The notes: generated by a model not told the origin, from the letters alone. A stretch of 64,000 nt of DNA from Methanolobus tindarius DSM 2278 (GCF_000504205.1 NZ_AZAJ01000001.1:594879-658878); one strand, 5' to 3'. Shown: positions 48,647 to 57,830, numbered from the stretch's first letter. Numbers and translations: made by a program.

Positions 48647-48688
48647 TTGGTTATGCCAAAAATAACATTGAATTGGTAATATAACCAA
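48647..48688 (-). promoter_or_regulatory. Inverted repeat upstream of the SIR2-like gene
   Basis: TTGGTTAT (48647-48654) and ATAACCAA (48681-48688) are perfect 8-bp arms 26 bases apart, starting ~37 bp upstream of the SIR2-like start, around the expected promoter. Candidate operator. Confidence 0.4.
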
Positions 48689-48707
48689 TAATTAATCACT
48701 AATTGAC

Positions 48708-48947
48708 TCATCTTATTTTTACCTCCAATATCCAATACCACAAAGGCATATACCTAACCTTCTTCCCCTCTATCTCATCCTCGCCAAACTTATCGGAAGT
48801 GATTATTAATCCTTCATTCGTTATGAAATTCTTCATGCCGGCGAGCAGACCGTTTATCTCACGTTCTTTTGTTTCGGGGTCTGAAAGATAGTAGCAGACC
48901 TGTATCAATTGAGTTGGTTCAGGACAAAATGAAGTTAATATAGACAT
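48708..48947 (-). pseudogene. C-terminal relic of an archaeal AAA ATPase (DUF4143-type)
   Basis: 79 residues survive: LIQVCYYLSDPETKEREINGLL, then ITNEGLIITSDKFGEDEIEG and VRYMPLWYWIL. This is the usual end of the ~400-aa ATPases whose C-terminal nuclease-like domain is DUF4143. The P-loop half is absent and the frame has no proper beginning, so I call a truncated remnant. It lies between the SIR2 gene and a tandem repeat. Confidence 0.65.
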
Positions 48948-48951
48948 CGAA

Positions 48952-49008
48952 TATACTCGATAAGATCGCCAAATTTATCCAGTATAGTCGATAAAACAAC
49001 GCCAATTT
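48952..49008. repeat. Imperfect tandem repeat, two units of ~26 bp
   Basis: TATACTCGATAAGATCGCC and TATAGTCGATAAAACAACGCC begin at 48952 and 48983 and both continue into AAATTT/AATTT. The units are 31 bp apart. They lie between the ATPase relic and the DJ-1 gene and might be an iteron-like site or the scar of the event that truncated the ATPase. Confidence 0.5.
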
Positions 49009-49017
49009 CACAAAACC

Positions 49018-49647
49018 TTACTTCTCCAATGAATCCATAAGTGCATAGTAATACTGTGCCTCATGAGTAGTATACAGATTGTACCAAGCTTGCAGAGTTT
49101 CAACAGAAAGTACATCGAGCGCTCTTAAGACCTCACGTGTAAACTCCAGTGGAGCAACACCGGTAGCGGTAATTACATTATCGCCAATAACAGAAGGTTC
49201 ATTACGATAAAACTTTTCACCAGTGTAATTCGGACAAACTGCCTTTAAAAACTCGAGGTCATTGCTTGTATGTGCTCTGCTATCAAGAATTCCTGCATTT
49301 GCAAGTCCCATTGTTGCACCACAAATAGCAGCAACCAGAACACCTGCATCCAGAAACTCTTTTACTTTACTTATGATAGGATCATGAATTGGTTCAAGCC
49401 ACGTATCCCCACCGGGAAGGATCAATACACCTGCATCATCGATTGCTAATTCTTCAAGACTTATGTCAGGAACTATTCTTATTCCTCCCATTGTTACAAC
49501 AGGTTCTTTTGTAATACCAACAGTTTTTACGGTGTACTTTTCTGCATCCTTTTTAAATGCACGAGCCGTATTCAGTTCAGCGATCAAAAAACCTGGCTCC
49601 CAGTCAGCCATTGTGTCAAGTAAGTACAGGTAAGCAATTTTAACCAT
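49018..49647 (-). CDS. DJ-1/PfpI family protein
   Basis: 209 aa from the ATG at 49647 (MVKIAYLYLLDT); a start 12 codons earlier is less likely. Class I glutamine amidotransferase-like fold: GVLILPGGDTWLEP and the nucleophile elbow VAAICGATMGLANAGILD with the conserved Cys, plus NDLEFLKAVCPNY. Members include deglycases, chaperones and amidases; the exact activity cannot be read. Unlinked functionally to the neighbouring defence genes. Confidence 0.87.
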   Translation of the reverse strand: MVKIAYLYLLDTMADWEPGFLIAELNTARAFKKDAEKYTVKTVGITKEPVVTMGGIRIVPDISLEELAIDDAGVLILPGGDTWLEPIHDPIISKVKEFLDAGVLVAAICGATMGLANAGILDSRAHTSNDLEFLKAVCPNYTGEKFYRNEPSVIGDNVITATGVAPLEFTREVLRALDVLSVETLQAWYNLYTTHEAQYYYALMDSLEK

Positions 49648-49717
49648 AGAATATCTTTTGAGAATCAAAATATGAAAATACATTGCTCGGAATTGGTTAT
49701 TTTACCCAGTTTCCGAC

Positions 49718-50014
49718 TTATCCATGAACAACTGTAACCGTATTACTAAGAGTTGCAAGCAGGCCGATACCGGCGACAGAATATCTCGTTATGTTCCAGT
49801 AATACCTGTCAGCATTGTTGTAAACATGGTACATGACAAACAAAAAACCGATTTTTAACGGGATAAGAGAAGCAAAACCATATGACTGGAAAATATTAGA
49901 CAATATAGGATTGCCTTCATAGAAATTTCCTGTCTGTAATGCATATAAGGTAGTTAGAGTATCACCTATAAAATAGAGAAGCAACACAGACCACATGTCT
50001 TTCACAAAAGACAT
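49718..50014 (-). CDS. Small integral membrane protein (DUF5658-like)
   Basis: A 98-aa protein with three hydrophobic helices and the motif GDTLTTLYALQTGNFYEGNPIL, in which acidic and NP residues lie between helices, as in DUF5658-type proteins. The function of that family is unknown. Single gene. Confidence 0.72.
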   Translation of the reverse strand: MSFVKDMWSVLLLYFIGDTLTTLYALQTGNFYEGNPILSNIFQSYGFASLIPLKIGFLFVMYHVYNNADRYYWNITRYSVAGIGLLATLSNTVTVVHG

Positions 50015-50392
50015 AATAAGCCAGCCATTGGATCAATAAAAAGACTAATATCTTTCAAATCTGCTTTACAAAAGCAAAGCTCATTAGCATTATTGTCTGC
50101 GTTTTCCATGTATACCACCATAGATTGCGTTTGGTAATTTCATAACTATATTATCTAAAGTCAGGTATAAATCTTCCGACATAATTTTATACTGTTTTTG
50201 AAAATAAAAACCATAGTATTTTTCAGTTTTAATATCAGAAGAAGCATAACAATTTAACAATAAAATAACATTAATTTCAAAATAGAAATATAGATAAAAT
50301 GGAAAAGTCAGATGTCAGATCAACTATTTTTCTAAAGCAACTCGATTATTATCTGGCTTCGATCTGACATTATATGCTACATCTCTGTAGGT
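50015..50392. other. 378-bp intergenic region
   Basis: No ORF is supported. It is AT-rich apart from the long inverted repeat at 50312-50370, listed separately. Confidence 0.5.
50312..50370 (-). terminator. Long-armed inverted repeat after the RDD gene
   Basis: ATGTCAGATC (50312-50321) and GATCTGACAT (50361-50370) are perfect 10-bp arms with a 39-nt loop; a direct partial copy (GTCAGAT) lies next to the left arm. It is ~23 bp past the stop of the RDD gene on the minus strand and is followed there by T-rich sequence. Probable terminator, but unusually long. Confidence 0.4.
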
Positions 50393-50941
50393 TTATTCTG
50401 CATTGACAACCAGAGTTCCGGCGATTATGTCATGCAAACCCTGTTGTTGTTTAGTGAAAGCTATCATTATGTAACCTATAAACATTACAGAGGAGGCTAT
50501 CTTTCCTAAGTTCCTTATCAATGCTTTACTAAAAGAAAGCCTTCCACCCTGAAGATCTGTTACTTTTATGCCTGCCACCCTTTTACCCGGAGTTGCCTGC
50601 TTGCCGGAGCTTTCAAATACTGCAAAGTAAAGCGTCTGAATTATGAATATACCTGAAGACAACACAGATGCTATGATATTGCCTAAAGTTTCTACTGCAT
50701 GCGCACCTTCCATGTTACCTCCAAAGAAGGTTACAAATAAAGCTGCCTGGAGTACAAAAACCAGAACAAAGAAAATGATTATCGATGGAACAAAAATAAT
50801 AAGAGAATCCACAATAGCAGCTATGAGCCTTTTTCCAAATCCTGCATATATTTCATTACCTGATCCCTGGGGATTGAAACCGCAATTGATACAGGACTTC
50901 GACATTTCATTGATGTCCGAACCACATTTTTCACATTTCAA
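50393..50941 (-). CDS. RDD-family membrane protein with N-terminal zinc ribbon
   Basis: A 182-aa protein. Residues 3-22 are a zinc ribbon (CEKCGSDINEMSKSCINCGF). The RDD domain follows: YAGFGKRLIAAIVDSLIIF, two to three transmembrane helices, and GKQATPGKRVAGIKVTDLQGGRLSFSKALIRN. RDD proteins are transport- or envelope-associated, with no fixed substrate. It precedes another zinc-ribbon membrane protein, on the other strand at 51520. Confidence 0.85.
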   Translation of the reverse strand: MKCEKCGSDINEMSKSCINCGFNPQGSGNEIYAGFGKRLIAAIVDSLIIFVPSIIIFFVLVFVLQAALFVTFFGGNMEGAHAVETLGNIIASVLSSGIFIIQTLYFAVFESSGKQATPGKRVAGIKVTDLQGGRLSFSKALIRNLGKIASSVMFIGYIMIAFTKQQQGLHDIIAGTLVVNAE

Positions 50942-51164
50942 AATATGACCACCTTAAATTTATGAAGATAGAAGGCATAACCACATATAGTAATAAATGT
51001 TTCTAAAATAGTTCATAAAAAAAATGTAGTATAAATATATGAATTGTTTTTATGAATAATGTACATCTCATTCAATATGAAAACAGGTTCATATAAAGAC
51101 CCCATAACATCACTTTCACTACACTTAGCACATCGGCATATATGCTGAAAACATACTAACTCAT

Positions 51165-51425
51165 ATGAACCAAAGTCCCATAAAAACAGAAAGGGAACTA
51201 TACAACAAGATAAAACAGTATCGTAAGAAACAAAATACTGCTGCACTTACATCATACGATGTGCAAGCATTCATTGAAACTCTGGAAAATTATCTGCATC
51301 CTGATATTGCGCTGAAGTCTATCATTCTTGCAAATGCGTGTGCATGGGAAACATATGCTGCAGCATGCCAGCATTTTGAAAATCACATGCGGGCTTTCAG
51401 GCATTTCCAGGTATTTAATCTGTAA
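51165..51425 (+). CDS. Small helical protein, unknown
   Basis: An 86-aa mostly helical protein (ERELYNKIKQYRKKQNTAAL, DVQAFIETLENYLHPDIALKSIIL) ending in a His/Phe-rich tail. The start is an ATG without a clear SD site. No family recognised; coding is plausible because of length and composition, but unconfirmed. Confidence 0.5.
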   Translation: MNQSPIKTERELYNKIKQYRKKQNTAALTSYDVQAFIETLENYLHPDIALKSIILANACAWETYAAACQHFENHMRAFRHFQVFNL

Positions 51426-51519
51426 ACAGAGTAGGCACATGGAATTCAGAAAATAAAAAGAACATGACACATTATAGCAATTATTAATAACCTCTACTCA
51501 ATAAACTGGTGAAATAATA

Positions 51520-51852
51520 ATGAATTGTTCAAACTGTGGTATGGAAATCAATGATACTGAATGCTGCCCTAATTGTGTAGCACCTACCACCGGAACTATT
51601 ATGAATCAACAAACTAAACCCCGAGGACAAAAGAATCCAGTTGTTGCAGCTCTGCTGTCTTTATTTATTCCTGGCCTTGGACAGATTTATAGTGGCCGGT
51701 TAGCTACTGGCAAAGTAATAATTATTGGTATGATAGTCCTGTTTACTTTCGCTTTTATTTTACCAAGACCCGGATCAGGTATATTCATTGGATGCTGGCT
51801 GTTTAATGTAAAAGATGCCTACGAAAAATCAAAACATGGCTTCAGCTCCTAA
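51520..51852 (+). CDS. Zinc-ribbon plus TM2-like membrane protein
   Basis: A 110-aa protein. N-terminal zinc ribbon CSNCGMEINDTECCPNC, then a basic linker, then two helices with PVVAALLSLFIPGLGQIYSGR between, the consensus of TM2-like/DUF5683-type proteins, and GCWLFNVKDAYEKS at the end. Small envelope protein of unknown role. Confidence 0.75.
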   Translation: MNCSNCGMEINDTECCPNCVAPTTGTIMNQQTKPRGQKNPVVAALLSLFIPGLGQIYSGRLATGKVIIIGMIVLFTFAFILPRPGSGIFIGCWLFNVKDAYEKSKHGFSS

Positions 51853-51955
51853 CACAGTGTGATTGAAGAAAATATGGCAATCGAATTTTTATCTACAACA
51901 ATTGATTTGTAGAAATACAAAGAATAATCTGAAGGCTTTGAACTTTAGAATAAGA

Positions 51956-52026
51956 GCCTCGGGTGGGATTTGAACCCACGGCCTCGTCCTTACCAAGGAC
52001 GCGCTATACCCCTAAGCCACCGAGGC
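51956..52026 (-). tRNA. tRNA-Thr (anticodon GGT)
   Basis: On the minus strand the 71-nt cloverleaf closes completely: acceptor GCCTCGG/CCGAGGC, D-arm GCTTAGGGGTATAGC, anticodon stem CGTCC/GGACG with loop TTGGTAA (anticodon GGT), and T-stem GTGGG/CCCAC with loop TTCAAAT. CCA is not encoded and no intron is present. It is ~3.3 kb to the right of the SIR2 gene; I found no partial tRNA copy that would mark an integration site. Confidence 0.95.
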
Positions 52027-52101
52027 ACGAACAGAATATGGGGGTGCTCTCCCCTAATATACAGAATCAATTAATAAGCTTTCGGTTGGAAGAGCGATTA
52101 T

Positions 52102-52608
52102 TTATAAACACCAGCGCGTGTCAACAGGGAACTTTTCATTGATCCACATAAGCACACCGCTATGGTGAACAATGCGATATGAACGTGAAAGCAGTTTTTG
52201 TGCTCCAAAAAGAGTCTCATCTTCCATAATCTCAATATTCTCAAAGTCCCTGCGGGTTTCAATATCATGGTCACGCAGAATCCTGCCTATTGGAATATCA
52301 GCCTTCATCATATCAGAACGCACACCTTCGGGCATATTTTCAATAGCTGAAAGGGAGCGGGCAAACACATAAGGTACATCACCGGCAGTAAGGGTCACCA
52401 CACGTTCATTGATATCTGAACCTACATTCACATCAAACAATTCCGCCATTTGCTCATCCGCAGGAATGATGTGTTGATACTCAGTAACAACAGCAGTCGG
52501 GTGTTTAGTCATAATTTCCAACAGGAAAGTCACCGAACCATCGGTTCCTGCACAAATTCTCAGGCAAGTTGGAATATCAAAGCTCTTCAGTTTTTCCAGA
52601 AAGTCCAT
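52102..52608 (-). CDS. Chorismate lyase-like protein (DUF98/UbiC-like)
   Basis: A 168-aa protein with the DUF98 pattern: DGSVTFLLEIMTKHPTAV, NERVVTLTAGDVPYVFARSL and IGRILRDHDIETRRDFENIE, ending RIVHHSGVLMWINEKFP. Archaeal DUF98 proteins are proposed to release 4-hydroxybenzoate from chorismate for methanopterin synthesis. The family assignment is firm, the activity is from literature memory. It lies next to a DUF5611 gene on the same strand. Confidence 0.82.
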   Translation of the reverse strand: MDFLEKLKSFDIPTCLRICAGTDGSVTFLLEIMTKHPTAVVTEYQHIIPADEQMAELFDVNVGSDINERVVTLTAGDVPYVFARSLSAIENMPEGVRSDMMKADIPIGRILRDHDIETRRDFENIEIMEDETLFGAQKLLSRSYRIVHHSGVLMWINEKFPVDTRWCL

Positions 52609-52642
52609 ACCAGTGACTCCGTGAGCTTAAAAAAGAAGAAAA

Positions 52643-52954
52643 TTATTTGGAAACTTCCTTCTTTGCCTGTTTCAGACGTTCCTTAGCAGTATAGCCTGTA
52701 GCTGCGTAAAGGAAATCCCTGAAACGCTTGTTAGAATCAAGAATAAGCTCATCATCTGTCATAGAAGTATCAGACTCAGTATCAACAGCCAGCTTCTTGC
52801 CTTCTATCCATACTGTTATTTTGGAAAGAACACCATAAGAAGTAACAAACTTACCATCCTCTTCTTTGATCTCACTTGGAAAAGCCTCTTTGAGGCATTC
52901 ATGAATCCTATCCGTTTCAGGTTTAAAACCACGCTTTAACTTGTATTCCTGCAT
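52643..52954 (-). CDS. DUF5611 family protein
   Basis: 103 aa from the ATG at 52954 (MQEYKLKRGFKPE); the upstream 27 codons to 53035 are Cys/Tyr-rich and unlike coding sequence. The pattern KITVWIEGKKLAVDTESD and SNKRFRDFLYAATGYTAKER is that of a small conserved methanogen protein (DUF5611). Function unknown. Confidence 0.8.
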   Translation of the reverse strand: MQEYKLKRGFKPETDRIHECLKEAFPSEIKEEDGKFVTSYGVLSKITVWIEGKKLAVDTESDTSMTDDELILDSNKRFRDFLYAATGYTAKERLKQAKKEVSK

Positions 52955-53053
52955 TTCGATCAACCCTATATAACATTCTTTAAACGAATAAATGTACCGG
53001 TTTATCTTATAAAAATTAGCTGAGAGACAAAACAAATTATATAAAAACGTAGT

Positions 53054-54571
53054 TTATAAAGTCCCAAGAAACTCTTCAGCAATGTTGGAAAGCCTTATCT
53101 TCTTTTCATTATCCATACGTTTGTAGACTGACACCATCATACCCATACGGAAATTACTCTTAAGTGCATCCCTGTTTTTGTTAACAAAGCGCCAGTAAAG
53201 TGCATCCCATACATCGCACCACTCACCTTTCCTATAATCGCTCATTTTCAAAATATACGTTGAACCTGAAATATAAGGTTTTGTCGATAGAGTACCGCCG
53301 TCAGCAAACTGACTCATGCCATAGACATTTGGAATCATCACCCACTCATAGGAATCAACAAACATCTCCATAAACCACCGATAAACATCATCCGGGTCAG
53401 TTTCACATAGAAGCATGAAATTGCCAAGTATCATCAGTCTTTCAATGTGATGACAGTATCCATGCTTATTCACCTTTCTAATCACATCATCAACAGGTTC
53501 AATTCCAAGCTCTCCTGTATACCATCTGTCATCCAGTTTCCGGTTATGCCGGAAAAAGTTCTTACGCATATCAGGACCATGATACATGCCCCTCATAAAC
53601 TCACGCCATCCGATAATCTGTCTTACAAATCCCTCTATACTCGAAATAGGAATATTATTTTCCTGGCCTTTTTGCTCATAATAAACAAGAGCATTCTCAA
53701 CAATCTCATCAGGCGTCAGAAGGCCAATATTCATCAAAGGCGAAATAACCGAATGAAAAAGAAAAGATTCACTTTTGATAATTGCATCCTCATAAGGACC
53801 AAAGTTTTTCAGACGCTTCTCAATGAAATCATAGAGCCATAAAAGAGCATCTTTTCTGGTTGTAGGAAGATAAAAATATGAGGATTTACCTGGATTTAAG
53901 GGAAAAATATTCTCAATAATATTAATCAGAGCCTCCGTATGGAAAGTTCTTTTAGCGTGAATTATCTCAGGAACATAGATAGAATCCGGCAGGCTTTCTC
54001 TGTTCTGTGAATCAAAGTTCCATTTGCCACCTGAAGGTTTTCCTTTATCATCAAGTAGAATTGCGGATTTTCTGCGTTGGTAAATGTAGAAATTGTTCAT
54101 CAGGAGCTTTTTCCGGCCTCTACGATGTGAATTAAACTCTTTAATAGTAGTCATAAATCCGGGAGAATCAACAATATGCAGATTAATTCTATTATTTCTG
54201 CAAAAATTAGTGATTACATTTTTAAGTCCAATCGATTCAAAATCATAAGTTATGATGTCCTTTATCCCGGTTTCTTCAAGAACAACACGAAGTTTCTCCA
54301 AGTATTCAACGTCTTGCGATTTCACTATTTCATAATAAACAAGATCATTTTTTTCTGCCAACCAGTCACGATATGATCTCATTGAAGATAACAGCAGAAT
54401 CAGTTTATGCTTATGGTATCTGAAGCGGTTGCAAAAAGCCAGGTCTTCAGCCATAAAAAAAAGAGTATTGTTATCAGACTCAAGTTGCTCAAGGTTATAA
54501 AAGAGGCAATTTCCGGGAACCAGAATGAGCCGCTTATACTTCCCGGATACAGGATTATCAATTAATGTCAT
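53054..54571 (-). CDS. Cryptochrome/photolyase-related protein lacking the usual FeS loop
   Basis: 505 aa from the ATG at 54571. It belongs to the FeS-BCP (deoxyribodipyrimidine photolyase-related) family: LVPGNCLFYNLEQLE, SMRSYRDWL, FVRQIIGWREFMRGMYH, GYCHHIERLMILGNFMLL, NVYGMSQFADGG, STKPYISGSTYILKMSDY, ALYWRFV. The family normally carries a four-Cys 4Fe-4S cluster with two Cys in the loop after MSDY; here that loop reads RKGEWCDVWDALYW, shorter and with only one Cys. FAD-dependent (6-4)-type DNA repair or a light-sensing role is therefore possible, without a standard cluster (inference). Confidence 0.83.
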   Translation of the reverse strand: MTLIDNPVSGKYKRLILVPGNCLFYNLEQLESDNNTLFFMAEDLAFCNRFRYHKHKLILLLSSMRSYRDWLAEKNDLVYYEIVKSQDVEYLEKLRVVLEETGIKDIITYDFESIGLKNVITNFCRNNRINLHIVDSPGFMTTIKEFNSHRRGRKKLLMNNFYIYQRRKSAILLDDKGKPSGGKWNFDSQNRESLPDSIYVPEIIHAKRTFHTEALINIIENIFPLNPGKSSYFYLPTTRKDALLWLYDFIEKRLKNFGPYEDAIIKSESFLFHSVISPLMNIGLLTPDEIVENALVYYEQKGQENNIPISSIEGFVRQIIGWREFMRGMYHGPDMRKNFFRHNRKLDDRWYTGELGIEPVDDVIRKVNKHGYCHHIERLMILGNFMLLCETDPDDVYRWFMEMFVDSYEWVMIPNVYGMSQFADGGTLSTKPYISGSTYILKMSDYRKGEWCDVWDALYWRFVNKNRDALKSNFRMGMMVSVYKRMDNEKKIRLSNIAEEFLGTL

Positions 54572-54637
54572 CAACACTCCATAAACAGAATGGACAACAG
54601 TGGACAACTATTGCCAATGAAAACAAAGTTTCAAAGC

Positions 54638-55333
54638 TTATTTTGTCAGCACCAGTTTTCCCCTTTCTCCTACAAGCCTTACCTGAGGAACCTTTTCAAG
54701 AACCATATTTCCAAGTTCTTTTAACTCATTCCATGAAGGTGTTGGTGAGTCATGACCCATAAATGAAAGATCAAAATCCGGGTTGCTCATGAATTGGTAG
54801 AGCATAACTTCAGAAGCCCCTTCAAGGTCAGGTAATATGCGAGGCATGTTTTCAGCATTCACATATTCAGGAATAACACGTATCCATACCCTGAGCCACT
54901 TCTGCTTTGCAATATTCATTGATTCACCAAGAAGCTTGAGGTATTTCTGTGTTCTCTCTTCAGACATTCCAGTAACTTCCATCACCGCCTTTACATCGTC
55001 ACCTGGCGCTTTGATCTCAAGCACAAAACCATAAACAAAGGGAAGAGATTTTTCTAGTACATCGGGTTTCATGCCATTGGACTTCAGAATTACCTGTTTT
55101 CCCATCCCATGCAAGCCCTCTATTAAAGGCATCAGATCCTTCTGCAAAGTCGGCTCTGCACCCCCAAGATACACATTCTCAGTTGTAGACTTTTGAGCGT
55201 AATCCAGCACCTCATCTACAGTCCATTCTTTTACAGGCTGATGTATGTGAACGCAATAGGGACATTTCATATTACATCCTCCAAACTCAACCCTAATCTG
55301 TCCTTTTGCATCGGATAAATCAATTAATCTCAT
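54638..55333 (-). CDS. Radical SAM protein of unknown substrate
   Basis: A 231-aa protein with the radical SAM CNMKCPYC motif (Cys20, 24, 27), then VYLGGAEPTLQKDL as the GGE-like SAM-binding motif, and VILKSNGMKP. Size and order resemble activating-enzyme type (PflA-like) methanogen proteins. The actual substrate is not evident. No glycyl-radical partner lies adjacent. Confidence 0.83.
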   Translation of the reverse strand: MRLIDLSDAKGQIRVEFGGCNMKCPYCVHIHQPVKEWTVDEVLDYAQKSTTENVYLGGAEPTLQKDLMPLIEGLHGMGKQVILKSNGMKPDVLEKSLPFVYGFVLEIKAPGDDVKAVMEVTGMSEERTQKYLKLLGESMNIAKQKWLRVWIRVIPEYVNAENMPRILPDLEGASEVMLYQFMSNPDFDLSFMGHDSPTPSWNELKELGNMVLEKVPQVRLVGERGKLVLTK

Positions 55334-55634
55334 TCATAAGCACCTCACTCAATATCAATTTTAAAATAATCATCACTATCTATATTTTTATAACTAACAG
55401 TATTAATAGTTAAAGCTTAAAAGTATTTTAAAAGTTGGTTTGGGTATTTATAAATATATGAAGGAAAGCACTTAGAATATTAGTTTGATTCGATTTTACT
55501 GTAACAAAATTAATATTGATTTGATTCTGCAGGATAACTCTGATTTGAAATAAATTCCCAATTCAATAAATAGTGCTTATATACAAAAATATACATGTTA
55601 AATTGATGAATCATCTTACAGAATCAATAAAATT
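55334..55634. other. 301-bp AT-rich intergenic region
   Basis: Between the radical SAM gene and the histidine kinase end. No ORF or clear hairpin seen. Confidence 0.5.
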
Positions 55635-57830
55635 TTAACAATTCGCCTGTTTGATAGATTTTGAAACACAATTTATATTTCTATTACCATCAAATTCATT
55701 TTCCGGAATTGTAAATTTAAATGTACTACCCATTCCAACTTGACTATACACACTGATATCACCCCTTAAAATATCGATAAACTCTTTTACAAGAGCAAGC
55801 CCTAATCCGGCTCCTTCGTGCTTACGATCCAAAGTTTTTTCAAGTTGAATAAAAGGCTTAAAAAGTACTTTCATATTTTCTTCAGAAATACCAATTCCTG
55901 CATCTTTGACAATGAAGTGAAGATCTCTTTTATCATCCTGTTCTACATCTACAACTACTTCCCCACCATCCGGTGTGAACTTTATTGCATTGCTTATTAG
56001 ATTGATTAGTATTGTTTTGATCTTCGATCTATCACCTATTATATTGTCAAAAGGGATACTTGTATTAAACATTATATTGATATTCTTTTTTGAAGCCATT
56101 GAACTTGTAATCTTTTGAATCTCTGATAGCAGAGGGGACAATGAAAATTCAGTTATTTCAAGTTCCATTTTTCCACTTTCTATTTCCGCTATGTGGTTTA
56201 ATGAAGTTAGTAAATCAAACAGTTTTTTACTTGCAGATCTAATATACTGAACATATTTCAGTTGTTGTGAAGTTAGAGGTTGCCCTTTATTATCCATAAG
56301 TACTTCTGAAAATCCCATTACATGGCTCAGGGGAGTACGTAGTTCATGGTTTATAATTGAAAGAAATTCATTTTTTGTATTTGATGCATTCTCAAGTAAC
56401 AATTTAGCTTCGACTGACATCTTTTCTATCATTTTGATTTTGGTGACATCACGAGCCATACCTACTATTTTTTCAATATTGCCATTGGAACTGTAGATTA
56501 AATGAGCATTTGCAGATACATAGATATCATCACCATCTTTTTTCTTTATTTTTACAATGTAATCTTTAATGCCTCCCGTAAGCTCTAAATTCTGAAGAAT
56601 ATCCAGTTTTCGTTCTGGATGCGCAAAAATATCAATAATAGATGTTCCTATTAGTTCTTCTGGCTCAAATCCAATATGATCCTTTATGGAAGGGCTGATG
56701 TTTAATATACTTCCATCCATTTTAATTTCAAAATAAACATCATGGATCTGCTCGAAAATCGTCTTGTATTTATGAGCAGTATCTTTAATCTCGTCGTCTT
56801 TCCTTTTATGCTCAAGCGCATTTGCAAAAACCTCTCCCATCATCCTGAGAACTCTTAGGAACTCATCTGTCCTGTTTATTACAGTTGAATAAAACAAGCA
56901 TAGATTTCCAAGAATTCTGCCATGGTAGATCATTGGTACAACCAATAAGGACTTTGTATTTGTTTCCTGCAATAACTTTCTTTCAATAATAGCTTCAGAG
57001 GGGATATCATCAACAGAATTGATGCAGAAAGTTTCACCTTTTAATAACTCATTCAGCCACCAAGAATTATTCCCTACAGCGAAGTCATAGAAACACCGCA
57101 CATCATGTTCATTTTCAACCGCACTCCAACTATGAGTCACATTTGCATACATGTGATCATCAGATAACATGAAAATTCCTGTTTTATCAGCACCTGTCAG
57201 TTCACCAATTGTTTTTAATGCTGTTTTTACTTCATCGTCTGTTTTTTCTGAATCCATATCTATAAAGCGTGTAGACATTTCAGATAATTGTTTCCTCATC
57301 TGAGCCATCAGATTTAACTGATATTCAACCCTTGTGCGAGCGATTATATTCTCCAAATGTGCAATTATTGTTTCTAGTACCATCTGTACAGGAAGTGGGA
57401 TTTCCTCCTCAGAATGGGAAGAAACACTCATTATAGCTATGGTTTTACCTTTTGACCTTATAGGAAGGAACAATATAGTACCCTGATTTTCAGAGACACA
57501 TGAACTATTTAATTCAAACTGGATTAAATCTGATTTTCTTCTTATCGCAGGATCGTCTGTCATTGCTTGTTTCATGACATGTGTTGGTTCTTTTAAGCCA
57601 AGAAGATGATTTTGAAATTCTTGAGAAAAACCCTTGCAGGTTATAAAGGTAAGTTCATCAGTCTCTGAATCTACAAAATGAACTGCTCCTGAATCAATTA
57701 CTTCAAGCTGAAGAGCATGTTCAAGAATTATTTCTAAACTTTCATGAAGTTTATTTGTTGATTTTAAGGCCATTACCATATCATGTTGGATGCGTAAGTA
57801 ATCAATCATATTTATTTCACCTGGAAACAA
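55635..57830 (-). CDS. GAF-GAF-PAS sensor histidine kinase
   Basis: A 731-aa protein. Order: GAF domain 1 (~25-160), GAF domain 2 (~195-350), PAS (~365-470; LNISPSIKDHIGFEPEELIGTSI), HisKA with the H-box INHELRTPLSHVMGFSEV (His ~495), N-box NLISNAIKFTPDGG, G1/G2 box KDAGIGISEENM and GAGLGLALVKEFI, ending with the basic tail NCVSKSIKQANC. No transmembrane segment, so a cytoplasmic sensor, perhaps of redox, light or small ligands. No response regulator is adjacent. Confidence 0.93.
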   Translation of the reverse strand: MFPGEINMIDYLRIQHDMVMALKSTNKLHESLEIILEHALQLEVIDSGAVHFVDSETDELTFITCKGFSQEFQNHLLGLKEPTHVMKQAMTDDPAIRRKSDLIQFELNSSCVSENQGTILFLPIRSKGKTIAIMSVSSHSEEEIPLPVQMVLETIIAHLENIIARTRVEYQLNLMAQMRKQLSEMSTRFIDMDSEKTDDEVKTALKTIGELTGADKTGIFMLSDDHMYANVTHSWSAVENEHDVRCFYDFAVGNNSWWLNELLKGETFCINSVDDIPSEAIIERKLLQETNTKSLLVVPMIYHGRILGNLCLFYSTVINRTDEFLRVLRMMGEVFANALEHKRKDDEIKDTAHKYKTIFEQIHDVYFEIKMDGSILNISPSIKDHIGFEPEELIGTSIIDIFAHPERKLDILQNLELTGGIKDYIVKIKKKDGDDIYVSANAHLIYSSNGNIEKIVGMARDVTKIKMIEKMSVEAKLLLENASNTKNEFLSIINHELRTPLSHVMGFSEVLMDNKGQPLTSQQLKYVQYIRSASKKLFDLLTSLNHIAEIESGKMELEITEFSLSPLLSEIQKITSSMASKKNINIMFNTSIPFDNIIGDRSKIKTILINLISNAIKFTPDGGEVVVDVEQDDKRDLHFIVKDAGIGISEENMKVLFKPFIQLEKTLDRKHEGAGLGLALVKEFIDILRGDISVYSQVGMGSTFKFTIPENEFDGNRNINCVSKSIKQANC

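Noticed and set aside
51956-52026. tRNA-Thr as the attachment site of the 40-48.6 kb block
   Set aside because: I found no partial copy of the tRNA 3' end near 40 kb or 48.6 kb and no integrase gene in the window.
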